Assembly: GCF_051020975.1 (NCBI RefSeq)
Contig: NC_135038.1
Location: 5,826,001 to 5,890,000 of the forward strand
Direction: 5' to 3'
Length of the DNA: 64,000 nt
Source: Osmia lignaria lignaria
Taxonomy: Eukaryota; Arthropoda; Insecta; Hymenoptera; Megachilidae
Below, piece after piece: positions 11,820 through 24,700 of this stretch. The translations under genes were made by a program, and so were the position numbers. Within the stretch, counting starts at the first letter, position 1. Each line of letters starts with the position of its first letter. The notes beneath the pieces were generated by a model. That model was not told the DNA's origin. It made no database searches and saw nothing but the letters and a program-made list of their open reading frames with translations.

Positions 11820-12697
11820 TTAACCCTGTCCCATTTGCTTCGATATAAACTCCTTATCTCTATTCCAAAGAATATTGCATATAGCATTTAACTGATAAGA
11901 ACAATCAAATATTTCCGATCTCGCAGAAAGTTTGTTCGTGTCGACTCTGATAACTTTAACTTTCCATTTATCTTCAAATTCTTTTATCTGTGCATCTTCT
12001 ACAGCAGAACCGGACCATGGTTTAAATCTACAAAATATCAAGATCTGATTAAGGAATAATGAAATACAATTATAATTGTCTGCATAAATGTAGATGAAAT
12101 AAAAGAAGATAAAGGGAAAATTGTTGTAGAAAGTTACTTTGTTCCTATCACTATATTTGCTGGTTTCTCTTTAATAGCTGCCATTGTATTCATCAAGTAC
12201 GGTATATCATTGAAACCTGTTGCATCATCAAAAGAAAATACTGAACATATAGCATCAACTTTGTCTTTACATGCCTAAAAATTTGAAGGGTATTCATAGG
12301 TTCTTGCTCGTGTTTTCTGTGCTTCATAAAATTTTAATCTTTTACCTACAGGTAATATATGATTGTACTTTTTAATACTTGTCTCTGAAGTGTCCCAAAA
12401 TTGTAATTTAAATAATACAACTTTATCCCATATTTTAACTGGCCAAAATACGTTTGTTTTCTTTATTCCATTAGTTTCAATGTAATTATTAGAGTCCAGT
12501 GTACCAGCAAGACAGGCTACGACGGAAGTTTTCCCCACCCCGGATCTGCCAACCATAAAAATTTTATACGTAACCTCTTCTATCGACGACGGTAGAGGTG
12601 GTCTTTCCAGGATGCCTAGAAATTTTCTACGAATAAAATGATGATCAAAGAATTTACGTGATGATAAATCATTCGTACGACCATTACTCTTTACCAT
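11820..12697 (-). CDS. CPLANE2/RSG1-like small GTPase (ciliogenesis and planar polarity effector)
   Basis: Minus-strand exons are 12350-12697, 12138-12274 and 11820-12027, giving 230 residues. The family signature is clear: FLGILERPPLP before the G domain, then YKIFMVGRSGVGKTSVVACLAG with the P-loop at residues 50-57. Next come the family-typical VFWPVKIWDKVVLFKLQFWD (degenerate switch II, WDTSE instead of DxxG), KKYNHILPACKDKVDAICSV, and a degenerate NKxD as GTKF. Human RSG1 shows the same deviations. In vertebrates it works with Inturned, Fuzzy and Wdpcp in basal-body docking and intraflagellar transport assembly; in insects a role in ciliated sensory neurons is inferred. The gene is divergent from the hnRNP U-like gene with a 0.76-kb shared spacer. 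Confidence 0.88.
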
Positions 12698-13458
12698 AGA
12701 ATATTCTCTTTTTCGATGTATTCACATAAAAATGATGCATCAACGATTCTCCCTCTACGGAATGTAACCAGTTCGCATTTATTACGTTCATATTTGAACG
12801 TTGAAAAAATCGAGGTGATAAAAAAATATATTTATGCTAAATCATTGATAAACATTGACAAGTACAAAACAGACACCGACGCTTTCCATGACAGTAGCGT
12901 AACACCGTAGTGCCATTTTGAAGTTTTAGACATTTACCAATTGAAAAATTGTATAAGATGTTGATAAACAAATGAGAAGAGAATTCAGTGACGTTTCTTT
13001 TATACTTTAAACAAACTGTTGACTACTGAAAACTCAGGGAATAATCACAGAATTTCTGTTTCATCTATCAACACCGTTTACTGGACAATTCCAGCAAGTC
13101 CAACTACTGAGCGAACACAGATTCGTGTTTGACTAATGCTTTCTACTAGAACTGCGTGCATCCATAATCTTTTAACGAATCAACAACTATCCCGCGTTAA
13201 GATAACCAATAACACTTGTCGTAGTATACCAATATAAGGGGAAGAAATAATTCCATTAGTAGTGAAGTTAGCGTTAGTTGGAAAAAATGCCACATTTGGC
13301 CAATAAAATCCATTTACTACACGTAACGCGTTGTTTGCAGTTGGGTCGCCATATTGTATATTTTAACGCGGGTCACTGGCGCGTGTATGGGCTTTTCGTG
13401 AGGTTTTCTGTTGAATAAAACTGCGTGGGCTAAAAGAAACCATAAAGTATCACGCGCA
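12698..13458. other. Divergent promoter spacer (CPLANE2 / hnRNP U-like)
   Basis: This 0.76-kb stretch separates two genes transcribed in opposite directions and should hold both promoters. GCCATTTTGAAG near 12911 and CGCCATATTG near 13347 resemble YY1-like CCAT cores. An in-frame ATG at 13411 would extend the hnRNP U-like protein by 16 residues. No other gene is visible. Confidence 0.5.
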
Positions 13459-16400
13459 ATGGATCCGGAAAAGTTAAAAGTAGTTGATTTACGGATGGAA
13501 CTCTCTAAGCGTGGACTCGATACGAAAGGCGTCAAGTCAGTGCTTGTTGAGAGACTTCGCAAGGCGATAGATGAAGAAAATGAAAACCGTACGTTCCAGT
13601 CGTTTCATTCGACCGTATTTACGACGTTTTACGATTCAATAATTGCAGTATTCTTTAACCGATAGCTAACGTTCCCAGTTATCTCAATGTTGACAAACAT
13701 TCAAATCAGATGATCTTCGTTCAGCGCGCTTTACTTTTCCCGTTATATTACATTAGAGTTAGATGCGATAACCTGTTCCAGCCGTTATTCGAGATAATCG
13801 ATGGTTGTGAAACATTTATTTTCAATATTTTGAATGTTAGATAGATGCGAAATGTACGCGCCTTTTCTTCTGTTTACGTACGAGTTGTATCCGCGTCGCT
13901 ATTAGATTTTCTTATACGTCGTAGAATCTCATATTTTATCGATATTTTGTCGATATTATATTTCTTAGATGTATAATTTTAATTTTGCAGATCGATTAAT
14001 GATATATTATATTACTCTTTTAGAAGAAGATCAAGGGAAGACAAATACAAATGCAGAATATGATGCTATGAGTCAAGAAGATGATGAAAAATCTACGAAA
14101 TCAACCAAAATGCCACAGACACCAAAAAAATCTAGTAGATTATCCAAAGGATCGCCAGTAACGACACCACGGGAGGATCCTGCGATAAAGAAACGAAGAA
14201 CTACAAGAGTTCCGTATTCTAGAAAGCAAACATCTCCGAAAAAATCAGATCAAAACGATATGTCGAGAGAGCCATCACCCGCGGTATCAGAGTCCACGTT
14301 ACTAGAAGAATCTAGTAGTCAAGAAGAATCTGCTACGCAAGAAGAAACTTCCATAGAAGAAGAAACTGCAGTACCAGAAGAAGCAGCAGTGCAGGAAGAA
14401 GCTGCGATGCAAGAAGAGACTGCGATACAGGAAGAACCTACAGTACAAGAAGAAACTGCAGTAGAAGAAGAAGCCGCGGCGCAAGAAGCTGCGGTACAAG
14501 AAGAAACTGCTGTAGAAAAAGAAACCGTTATGCAAGAAGAAAAATCTGTATTACCTGAAAAGAATGATCAAATAGAAACTAAAGAATCAATAGCTAATGT
14601 AGAACAAGAAGATACAAACACTGTGGAAGTTGAAAAAGAAGAAGTAAAAGATAATGATGTTAAAGAAGATATTGACAATGAGAGTAAAATAAATATTTCA
14701 CAAGAATCTGTTGTAAAGTCTCCTGTAAAGTGTAGCAATATCGTTGATCCAGCTGTAGAAGGATCGAAATATGATACAGATAACGTAGATCATAATCAAA
14801 AAGAAGAAATATCAGAAAGCTCAGGCATGGGGGAGGATGAAAACGTTACACCCAATGCGCACGAGAATGATACATTGACAGAAAATGATAATGCATGCGA
14901 TAAAACGGATAACGTGACAATGGAATCTGTTGCAGATGAGGAAAAGGAGGACATGAATCCAATAGATAATATTGAAACTGCAGAACCTGTTTGTGATACT
15001 AAAACTGACATTCCTGAAACAGAAGAGCCAACAAATGATACAGTTGAAGAAGCAGAAGATACAATTATGATCGAAAGCGAAAAAGCAAAAGATGACGATC
15101 AGTCAATGGATGAAGATATTTTACTTAGTAGCGAAAAAGAAGCGGACATTAATGTCGATGATAAACAAGATAAACAGGTATATCTTTAATTTTTATTTTA
15201 TTAGATATGCCCCTTGCAATTTTTGCTTTGATTGCTGCAATACTTGATGCTATCCGCGATCTCAGTAAAATGTAGAGGACAGCATTTGAAACATATTTCA
15301 GAAAATGGAAATATATATATTTCACATTTAATAATGTAGGAGATCGCGGATGGTTTTCGCGTAAAGCTACGTCCTCTACATTTCGTTACATGAAAATGTT
15401 ACTGTACCTACAGGAAATATTACTTTTAATCATTAAACTATTTTCGTTTACGTGGAAAGGATGTAGAGATGACAGAAATAAAACACAAAGAGGATACTGA
15501 TGTAGTCACGAAAGCACGACGTTCGAAGCTTCCTGTCCACAGGGATAGAAAGCGGAAAAGGTCTCCCAGTCCTTTAGAAGATCGTCATGATTCACCGCCG
15601 CCTGTACTAGCTGAAAACGAACCCGAAATCGACGATGCTGCTTTAGTCTTATCTTGGTGTATGTTGGTATATAAATGAAGATAACTATACTATGCTCCAT
15701 TCAGATGTCTTCGTTTAATCCGTCAATTCTATTTCTTCTTTCAGACGATTCCGATTTGAATTTGGTTATCGATAAGGAAGGCTTTTTTACTGCCACACCT
15801 ATGCACAACGATGGATTTTCACACATGTGGGCTGGTGCTAGAGCATCCTATGGTTTTCTTTGCGGGAAGGTATACTACGAAGCAAAGATAGTAGACCATT
15901 GCCCAGTCAATACAGAAAATGAAGAATATCCGCATGTATTGAGGATCGGTTGGTCCACTCCTTACACATCCATGCAACTTGGTGAAGAGAAATTCAGCTA
16001 CGGCTATTGTAGTACCGGTAAAAAATTAACAGATAATCAGTACGAAGATTACGGAGTTCAATTTGGTAAAGATGATGTAATCGGTTGTTACTTGGACGCA
16101 ACGTCGGAGAACAGCGTTGTATTATCATATACCGTAAACGGAAAAGACCAAGGGATTGCGTTCAATATTTCTAAGGAAGAACTTGGCGACAAGCCGTTAT
16201 TCCCACATATTTTGAGTAAAAATTGCAGCTTCGCTTGTAACTTTGGTCAAGAAACTCCATGGACCGAGGAAATTTTGCAAGGCTACGTTTCCATCGGGAA
16301 CGTAGAACCTCAGTATAAAATCCCTGGTCCACGGAGACCAGAGAAGAAAGAAGAATGCGAAGTGATAATGATGTGTGGATTACCCGCTTGCGGGAAGACC

Positions 16401-17849
16401 ACCTGGGCAACAAAATATGCGGCCGAGCATCCACAGAAAATGTACAACGTCTTAGGACTTGGCAATCTGATTGATAAAATGAAAGTACGTATTCCAGACA
16501 AATGTAACATGTGGTATAAACAATTGTCCTTCATTTTACTTAATCTATGTTTGATAAATTTTATTTAAGGATCCAGAGTTATTTAACAAAGAAGATTACG
16601 AGGCACAATGGAAGATACTTATTCAGAAATGCACTTATGCGTTGGACAAATTGCTGGAAATGGCTTCGAGTAGAAGACGTAATTATATACTGGATCAGGT
16701 ATGTATATTTGATTTTTTAAACGATGAACTTTATATTATGAAGAATTTTTATTTCCCTCTGGTAGACAAATGTGTACCCCTCCGCACAAAGACGTAAGAT
16801 GAAGAATTTCAATGGATATCAGAGGAAGGCGATAGTTGTAGTTCCACCGGAAGAAGAATTTAAGTCGCGTACTAGCAAACATAAGCCGATCGAAGGCAAG
16901 GAAATCACAGAGTCGATGCTGTTAGAAATGAAAGGTTCGTTGTTTGATTTTTACAACGAGATACGTATATGAGTTTAACTAATTATGAGATCAAGTAATT
17001 ATATTTTATGCACTCTGTGTTTTCAGCTAATTTCAGAGCTCCAGTTGTTGGCGACTCTTTCGATGTTGTTAACTGGATAGAGTTGGACCAAGAGGAGGGT
17101 ACAAAACTTATAGAAAAGTACAACAGAGAGGGAAAAGAAGCTGGATATGGTCATCAGCAGTCGAGTAAAATACCGCGAATCGATTCGAGATCAGAAAGTG
17201 GCCGTGAACATCGAAGCGATTCGCGAAGTAGCCGGGACAACAGGGACAGTCGAGATTATCGTGACAGACGAAATAATTGTACGAATCGTAATAAAATACA
17301 GCGGTGAACGAAAGTATAAATAAAAGTAAATTACATTTTAACAATAAATGTTCTCAGATGTTGAAAGAAATCGTACTCCTCTTTGGCGCGGCGGTGGAGG
17401 TAATATGCCTCGAAGAGACAGACCACAAAGAGGGCACGTAAGACACGGCGGTGGTGGTTATGGTCCTCCGATACCACGAAGAGGAAGAGGGACACCTATT
17501 CCGTCCGTACATCGTGGAATGGATCGTAGAGGTGGTGGTAATTTGGATAGAAGAATAGTATCAAGTGAAAGAGGTCGTTCTCTGAATACTCGTCAAGGTG
17601 GTGGCTGGGCTCCAGCGTGGTACTTAAATTCTTTTCTTACTTTTCAATTTCTCACTGTTCAGTGAATAATTCTCTCTTATTATTATCTTCATTTTTTAAA
17701 GGAATTATCAAGGATCGCAACAGTCTGGTTGGAACCAAGGAGGTAACTGGTCAAGCGGTCAATCACAGGGTGGTTGGGGTCAACAAAACAACTGGGGTGG
17801 ATCGCAGCAGTGGGGTGGTAACTGGAGGGGTTACGGGCAAAGCTACGCT

Positions 17850-17884
<35 letters not shown>

Positions 17885-18026
17885 TTATAATCAGGGTTAT
17901 GGCAATGGAAACTGCAATAGTTGGAATCAGCAGTATTATAATCAGTATTGGGGCCAACAGCAGCCGAGTGGACAAACAACAACAACAACAACATCATCTA
18001 GCAGACAGGCTGCAAATAAACAATAA
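13459..18026 (+). CDS. Heterogeneous nuclear ribonucleoprotein U-like protein (SAP/SPRY/AAA/RGG)
   Basis: Nine exons: 13459-13588, 14024-15177, 15469-15658, 15745-16484, 16570-16698, 16766-16934, 17027-17278, 17358-17619 and 17702-18026; all phases close to 1116 residues. Residues 1-43 form a SAP DNA-binding domain (VVDLRMELSKRGLDTKGVKSVLVERL). A long acidic region follows, with Gln-Glu-Glu repeats. Exon 4 holds the SPRY domain (MWAGARASYGFLCGKVYYEA, LRIGWSTPYTSMQLGEEKFS) and a nucleotide-kinase P-loop, GLPACGKTTWATKYA. The tail is RGG-, Gly- and Gln-rich with ten consecutive AGC serine codons. hnRNP U proteins bind nuclear RNA and chromatin and influence splicing. Exon 3's acceptor (GAG before ATGACA) is the weakest join. 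Intron 2 carries interleaved inverted repeats. Confidence 0.93.
14290..14540 (+). repeat. In-frame Gln-Glu-Glu rich tandem repeat
   Basis: Within exon 2 of the hnRNP U-like gene, about 14 degenerate units of the form QEExAxxEE are encoded by CAAGAAGAA-type sequence. They form an acidic low-complexity stretch between the SAP and SPRY domains. Unit boundaries are imperfect, consistent with slippage followed by divergence. Confidence 0.75.
15252..15383 (+). repeat. Interleaved inverted repeats (A-B-A'-B') in intron 2
   Basis: Arm A 15252-15263 (atccgcgatctc) is perfectly complementary to A' 15340-15351. Arm B 15268-15280 (aaatgtagaggac) is perfectly complementary to B' 15371-15383. Because B lies between A and A' and B' lies after A', the two stems cannot nest; they would form a pseudoknot or compete. 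The segment lies wholly within the intron 15178-15468 of the hnRNP U-like gene. Confidence 0.8.
17853..17882 (+). repeat. AGC trinucleotide repeat encoding poly-serine
   Basis: Ten consecutive in-frame AGC codons in the last exon of the hnRNP U-like gene encode a serine run inside the Gly/Gln/Tyr-rich tail. It is a candidate length-polymorphic microsatellite. Confidence 0.85.
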
Positions 18027-21000
18027 TCCGCCGAGATATGTTAGGAGAGTGGAATAGTAAGGTATTTAGATATTTTTGCTACACAGATGGTTCCGTAGGA
18101 GATTTATGATAAAATAATAATTTAAGAAGAAATCAATTGGTTGATGAAAGTTTCAAATTAACCACCGTATTTCTTTTTTTTCCAGGGATTCTATGATAAT
18201 TTATAAGTGTTTATTCTTTTAGGCAGGTAGAATGGAAAGTGTAAGAACCGCTTCGTTTGACAATTCCACGATGGGGGTGTAGTCAACCGCGAGACCGACG
18301 AGGATATATGGAAAATTCCTGATTAGAGTGTTGTCGATACCAGGACATCGGTTTTTGATGGCACACAAATAGATGGACAAGTTTTTCCACGACAATATAT
18401 TCACATTTTTCGTTCGTATATTTTGCAGTGTACGAATTCCAAAGTTATCGCGATTTTATAACTCGATCAAGAATTTAGATTTTATCGAGTGAAGGCACCG
18501 TTACACATGCACCTCATACAAGTGTTTTGCATTGCGAAATGCAATATTAAATAAATTTTATTGTTATTGATCACCGTTGGTGATCGATAATCGTAATTGG
18601 ATGCATGTAACGACAAAAATCTATTCGTATTATAATACGTAGTTTTTAAACGAGTAAAAGGGGGTAACGTATAATAACGTCTTGTAACGATTTTTGATTT
18701 AAAGAAAAACGATCAAGAGGAAGAGTTCCACGTATGGGTACATTATGCAGTTAGCTGTTAAGACCGCAACACCTTTGCAATGATTTATCGCTCTCGAAAA
18801 AAGACTCGTGTAAATATGTACAGATTTTCAAACGTATTATGCGGAACGTTCACTGGAAGTCTGTTTATACATTAATAGCAAAATACGATGTAACAAGAAA
18901 AAAAAAAAAAAAACAAAAAATATGTTCTCGAGACAACCACGAGAGTGATACCGTGTATGATTTTGACTTATCTTTCTAATGCTAATGATGATGTACAAAG
19001 GAAAAAAAAAAAATATATATCGTGTCACGAATAAATTATTATTAGATTTGATTTATATGCACGCGCGTTTTATTGTATCGATGAGATTACCAGATCATGT
19101 TTTGTGTTTGAAAATTGAATTTTATATTTTATATAACATCGTTCTATAAACAACAGATACGCTCTTGTTACCCAACGTACTTCCTCCTGTTCCTAATTCC
19201 TTTTTCTTTAACAACGTTTTTCTCCTTGTTCTTTATCACCGTTTTCTTTCTCTATTTCGCTTCGTCTAAGTATCGCTTTATCCCAACCGATTCGTTCAAA
19301 TAAGCTTACAAATAAAGTATAGTACCCGTTTTATATTATACCTTTGTTAGTTCAGTAATAACGAAAAAAGAAAAACAATTATTTCGTAGTTACAGGATGA
19401 TTGTCTTTGTACCTCCTTTTTCTACAATACTTTGTACAGTTTGCGAGACTTCGAACTTAAAATAGATTTCCGATAAGTGGTACGGCACGCGAAATGAAGT
19501 ACGATGAGATTAAAAGAAATGAAATGTTCAAATAAGATGATTACTTTTCCATGCATGTTCAACGAAATATGATGATCCTGATTCGAAGTCGACCAAGTTC
19601 AAATTATATTCTTATTACGCGTTGATCACGGATCGATGATTAAGAACAATTAATTTCTATCATTCATGTACGATCGAACAATATTGATTTCACAAAATTA
19701 GTCTGTAATCGGAGAATTTACCTTGTTGACAGAAGTGTACAAACTTATTCGTAAAAATAAAAAATATCTTCTATTTATTTCGTGTTTTAAATTATTTACA
19801 ACCCAGATTCGATCAGCGCAATTACCTGCTAGAAATATCCTGTATCAGTAATTCAGTCTTCGCACACGCTTAACGCAATCGTCAACGTAATCGACCATGT
19901 TGACCATTTTGTTTAATCTACGAACAAGAGTTTAAATTAATTCAAACTGGTTCACATGTACACAATTCTGGTATATCTAATGACATTTATAAACGCATAT
20001 TCCGTGTAATTGCGCAGATATTCTCATTCGTAGCTCGCATAGGTAATTGTATCGGTAAAATTATAAGCTCTTCTAACATTTCTCTTTTCTGCCATTCCAT
20101 GCGGAAAAAGCTTCGTGCTCCGTTGCAATGATCTCCTTGGATTTTAATGGATCATTTCTAAAAAAGAACGATACCCTTTTTGTTTTAAGACAACTATTGA
20201 AAGTTCAGTGAGAATCCGAAATCATTCAGTTATCCGTGAGCTAAGAACAAGCGTTAATTCCATGATTATATATATATATATATATATTAAATAAAATTCG
20301 CGTTTTAAAACATTTCCAAAATGTTCGATAAAAGATCAATTAAAGCGTAACGAATTCTAAATTCATTAGTTTCATCGGTAGTATTAATGAATAAAGATAA
20401 ATATTTTGTTTTCCATGCCATTTAAGTTCGTGGTACATGATTTTACGATAGCGCTAGAACGACATGCTTGTGTAATTAACATTGGAAAACAGAAACAGGG
20501 TAGCCGTAATGTGTGTTCATTCGATAAAAACAAACTCGGACATCGTGCAAAGCGTAGAAACATATATATATAAATATATATATGTATATTATATTGTAAA
20601 TAAGATTTATACGTATTAAATAGCTTTCAATAATATGTATTTACTAATTGTATAATGTAATAATAAATACGAAATCCTGCGTATGTATATTTGTCTTTAT
20701 AGCAACAATTCGCTATATTCGATCGCGATAGTGAATAAATTAAATATGTTAGTAGAGTTTTATCTATTAATTTAAAAACCTATATATTACACTTAATTCA
20801 AAGTAACACTGGGATTATGAAAAATATAATGGTACTTTTTGTGCAATAAAGCCTCGCATGTATTCGATATTATTTCTCTTATTCAAATCGTTCTTGGACG
20901 CCCGCCGCGCGTTCTGATTTTCTTACTGTCACTGCGTGTCGCGTCGCATAACTCGTTTCCAATTAATATGTATATAATTTGTACACTTAAAATATATGCA

Positions 21001-21738
21001 CTATGAGGGAAATTTACAGATTACTTTTATACAATTTAACGATTCTAATTATATTAGAATTGTATTAGAAGTAATAATAGCTCTCGTTATATGCAATTCG
21101 ATTGATACGTTGTTCCAGGCACCGGAATCTAAATTCCCGATCCCGTTCGATCCATTTCATGAACTCAAATAAACTCTATACGATCGAAATACTTATAAAA
21201 AAATTTCGCGTAACATTACGCCGTGAAATATTTCGAACAGAATCATAACGATTCTGTTCCAATTTGTTCACCCGATACCTAACTTCTGACGCAAGCGAAG
21301 GAAGTTGTCTAAAAATATCAAAACGATGACAAGAAACTACAGAAAATCTCAATTGAAATATGATTCCTACGAATTTTCTATAGTTTCACACACGTAAAAA
21401 CAATATATAAAAAGATTCTCGATTGATATAGCGTAGGCTCGAGAAGAGTGGTAATTCACTTTTTAAGATTAAATTATACGAATGGACGGGTCATAGTGTA
21501 AGGATACGAAAACGCGTAGCTTATCGTTTTCCTTTGCGAAACGACGATTTAAACGACATCAATTTACGTGTAGCGAAACGAAATAACCGATCGGTAGATC
21601 GTCTTTGATTACAGATGTAACTGCGATAGAAATTAGTGGCCCATAGTACCAATGCGTTACGTGTGTGTGTGCATGAACGAGCATGAACACATACGCGTGT
21701 ACGATAATACCGTATTATCGTTGATGTATAACCCAATG
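18027..21738. other. Convergent 3' UTR region (hnRNP U-like / ash1)
   Basis: This 3.7-kb AT-rich region holds the 3' UTRs of two converging genes. Candidate plus-strand poly(A) signals are AATAAA at 18550-18555, near 19030 and near 19311. A 7-bp perfect hairpin (18569-18585) and a 10-bp perfect hairpin (21235-21259) are visible, along with TA microsatellites near 20268-20286 and 20563-20590. No coding frame of note was found. Confidence 0.55.
21235..21259. repeat. Perfect 10-bp hairpin in the likely ash1 3' UTR
   Basis: gaacagaatc, a 5-nt loop ataac, then gattctgttc. It lies about 480 bases beyond the ash1 stop on the minus strand. It is too short for a microRNA precursor; any role in the transcript is unknown. 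Confidence 0.7.
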
Positions 21739-24700
21739 TCACGGATTCAATCCACCTGGCCTTTTACGATTCCGCCTATTCCTTTCTAGTAAAAACGACA
21801 GATCCAAAGGATCCTTTTTATTCGGCATCTTTTGTAGTAAACCGATTAAAATGTTATTCAACCTTCTTCTTTGCTCTTCTCGCTGGAATGATCCACGTAA
21901 AGGTATTAAATTAAAAGTATCCAACGATATTATCCACAAAATTATTAAAAAGGTTATCACTTTAAAACAACACAGATTCGTAAAAGCAAAATCGTTACCT
22001 GAGCGTACGATGTGGTAGGAGTAGAGATGGATAAAATTTCATTCGATCGTCGTCTACCTTTACTCGTGGAGGATTTTTGTTGATCTTTAACCTGCGTTTT
22101 CGCGTTGTCGTTTGTTTCCGATTTCTGATTAGTATCCGCGTCCTGGTTGTTCCCTTTCTTCTTCTCTTTATTCATTTTACTTCCAACCTGTATTCCTTCG
22201 AGACTGTGTGGCTGTAAAATTTCACTCAATTATCGATTCACATTCTTAAGTTTCTTTCGACAATTTCCTTCGGGTACTTACCAAGTATGTACGGTAATGC
22301 TTGATACGCTGTGGAAACGTTTCGAACGCGTATGGTTTCGTGCACACTTGATGCCTAGCTCTGGCTACTTTCGTGAAAAGTCGAGCAGCGCGATCAACGC
22401 GGTACTCGCACACGTAAGTATGCTCTGGCGTGGAACCCACCGGTCGTCCTTCGTTAAAAAAGAAAAAAAAAAGGAAAACAAGCGTTTCTAAAGAAAATAT
22501 ACAGAAGGTATAATAGAAAATTGTGTTCGACATTTGAAAAGAAGAACCACCTTTGCAGTATGTATGAGGATCGAGAACCCAACAGCGTTCAGCAACCAAA
22601 TCGCACGGGACAGCTTCGTAAAGCGGAGCACAGACAACTTCGTTCTCGTAAAACTTTCTAGTAGGCTCGTGATACGTTTCGTGGGGTCTTAAGTAGTGAT
22701 GACCAAATACAAATCTCTCTCCTCTGTCGAATCAGACGCAATCAAAACGCTAGAACGATTAGAATTAATTCGCTTAAAGAACTTACTCTGTATTCTTCCA
22801 GAGTCTCTCGATTCTAAAGATATCCATCTGCTCGTAATCAGGTTTCTGAATGGTTTTGTACGTATGTTTCTCTGGAGTGTCCCTTAACACGTACACGGTG
22901 TCCCCTTGCCTGAGCTGTAAATCGCCACGCATCAAAGTAACGTAGTGTTTCTTTCCCTCTTCCTCCTCGTCGCCCTCCAACGGTATCTCCAGATCCACCG
23001 GACGCGGATGGCACCTCTCGCACAAATAAGATTCTACGCTAGTGTCGGCTTTAACGCAATCGCAATGCTGCCAGACGAGACACCTTTCGCACTGAATCAT
23101 CAAACCTTCGTCCCTAAGGTGATCAAAATATATATTTAGGACCAAATACGAGTAGCTCTGACCTGTGCAATATTTAATACGACGTTTGCTTACCTATGCA
23201 AACCGCAAATACATCTAATAACATCTTCCTCGCCAGCCGTTGAACCTCGAGGAGGTAAGAAACCTTGAGAAGGAGGGCATCCTGTCGCGTCCGTAATCGC
23301 GTCCACAAAATCAGGCTTGCTGCCCAAATATAATTTCCTTAATCTAGCCGCGGCGATACCCATTTCTGAGGTCCTACCAAAGAATCTAATATTGTTGTCG
23401 AAAAGTTTGATCATATCCTGATCAAAATTCTCGGCTGTTTTGTAATGACCAGTTCCGATGCACTGATCGATCGTAGTTAAATCTATAGGATCCGATATTT
23501 TCTCGTAATAATCCGGCAACTTTCTTTTGGAAGGTAACGTCATGAACGGTGTGCACAGCAGTTGTCCATTCTCGTCGTTTGCAGTTGCAACGATGCTGTA
23601 AAGATCCTTCAGCACCTAGAATTTCGTTAAACAAATTAGAACTTGCTAATGATCAGCGACAATTGTTACGAGGAGAACTATGGAATATTCTTGTTCTTCT
23701 TACTTTAGCTAACTTTGCGGTTTTATGTACTTCCGGGTCGTCCTGAGCCTGCGCTAATCTTCTAGTTCGGACCGTACGCGTATTTGTGTTAGTCAGAGCG
23801 GTTAACTGAGAGAAAAATGCATCGGATTGGATTTTAGCATCGCCAACGCTCTTCTCCTTCACGGTACCCGCGTTACTAAATTTCGTTTTACCGTTCTGTA
23901 CCTGTACCTGGTTTACCGACGACTTAACCCGTCTGACTTTCTCTAAATTTCTTAACAAGAAGCAATGATGTTGCTGAGCAAAGCATCGTTGTTGATGTGA
24001 CATGGGTTTAAGAACAGGTGCGTTAATCAAATTAGTGTCCCCCACTTTGCGGGATTTACAAATGCCCTTTGAATTCACCGACTGTACTGTATTAGACTTT
24101 CGTACGTTCTTTCTTGGCCTCCCAACGGATCTTCTCTCTGTGGGTTCACACTGAGCCGGAAGAGTAGCGATACTCTTTGAAACTCTTTGACTCTTTCCAC
24201 CTGCGAACAGAAGACATAGTCAATAAAGATGACAGACTAAGAAGAGAAAATGCAATGAAACAAAATTTCATTACCTATTACACCTCTGCAAGCGCTACTA
24301 CCGCATCTGCATTCCTGTCCCTCGGATGGATTAAACAGGGCGAAATTATAATCATAAGTTAACTCTTCTCCAGGTTTAATGTCTCTGGAAGCGAACAGCG
24401 CCATCCGAGGAAGCCCGTGAACGCTCCACTTTTGCATTTCGCAATTCGGCTCGCAGGAATGATTCACGAATCTTCCATCACCTCCCATGCGATGTCCATC
24501 GATCACCAAGCCTCCGTCCAATTGCAAACAATAATGATGCGTATCATTGGCGTACCTAGTCGCCATTCTGGATTTGAATTCTCTCTCAGAGACAACTTCT
24601 CCAACGTACTCCAGAATAAAGACACCGGATTTGATAGACTGTTGAGTCCTCACGCCCCAACCCTTGTCCTCAGTCATGAATTTCTGCAAACCCGGTGCCC

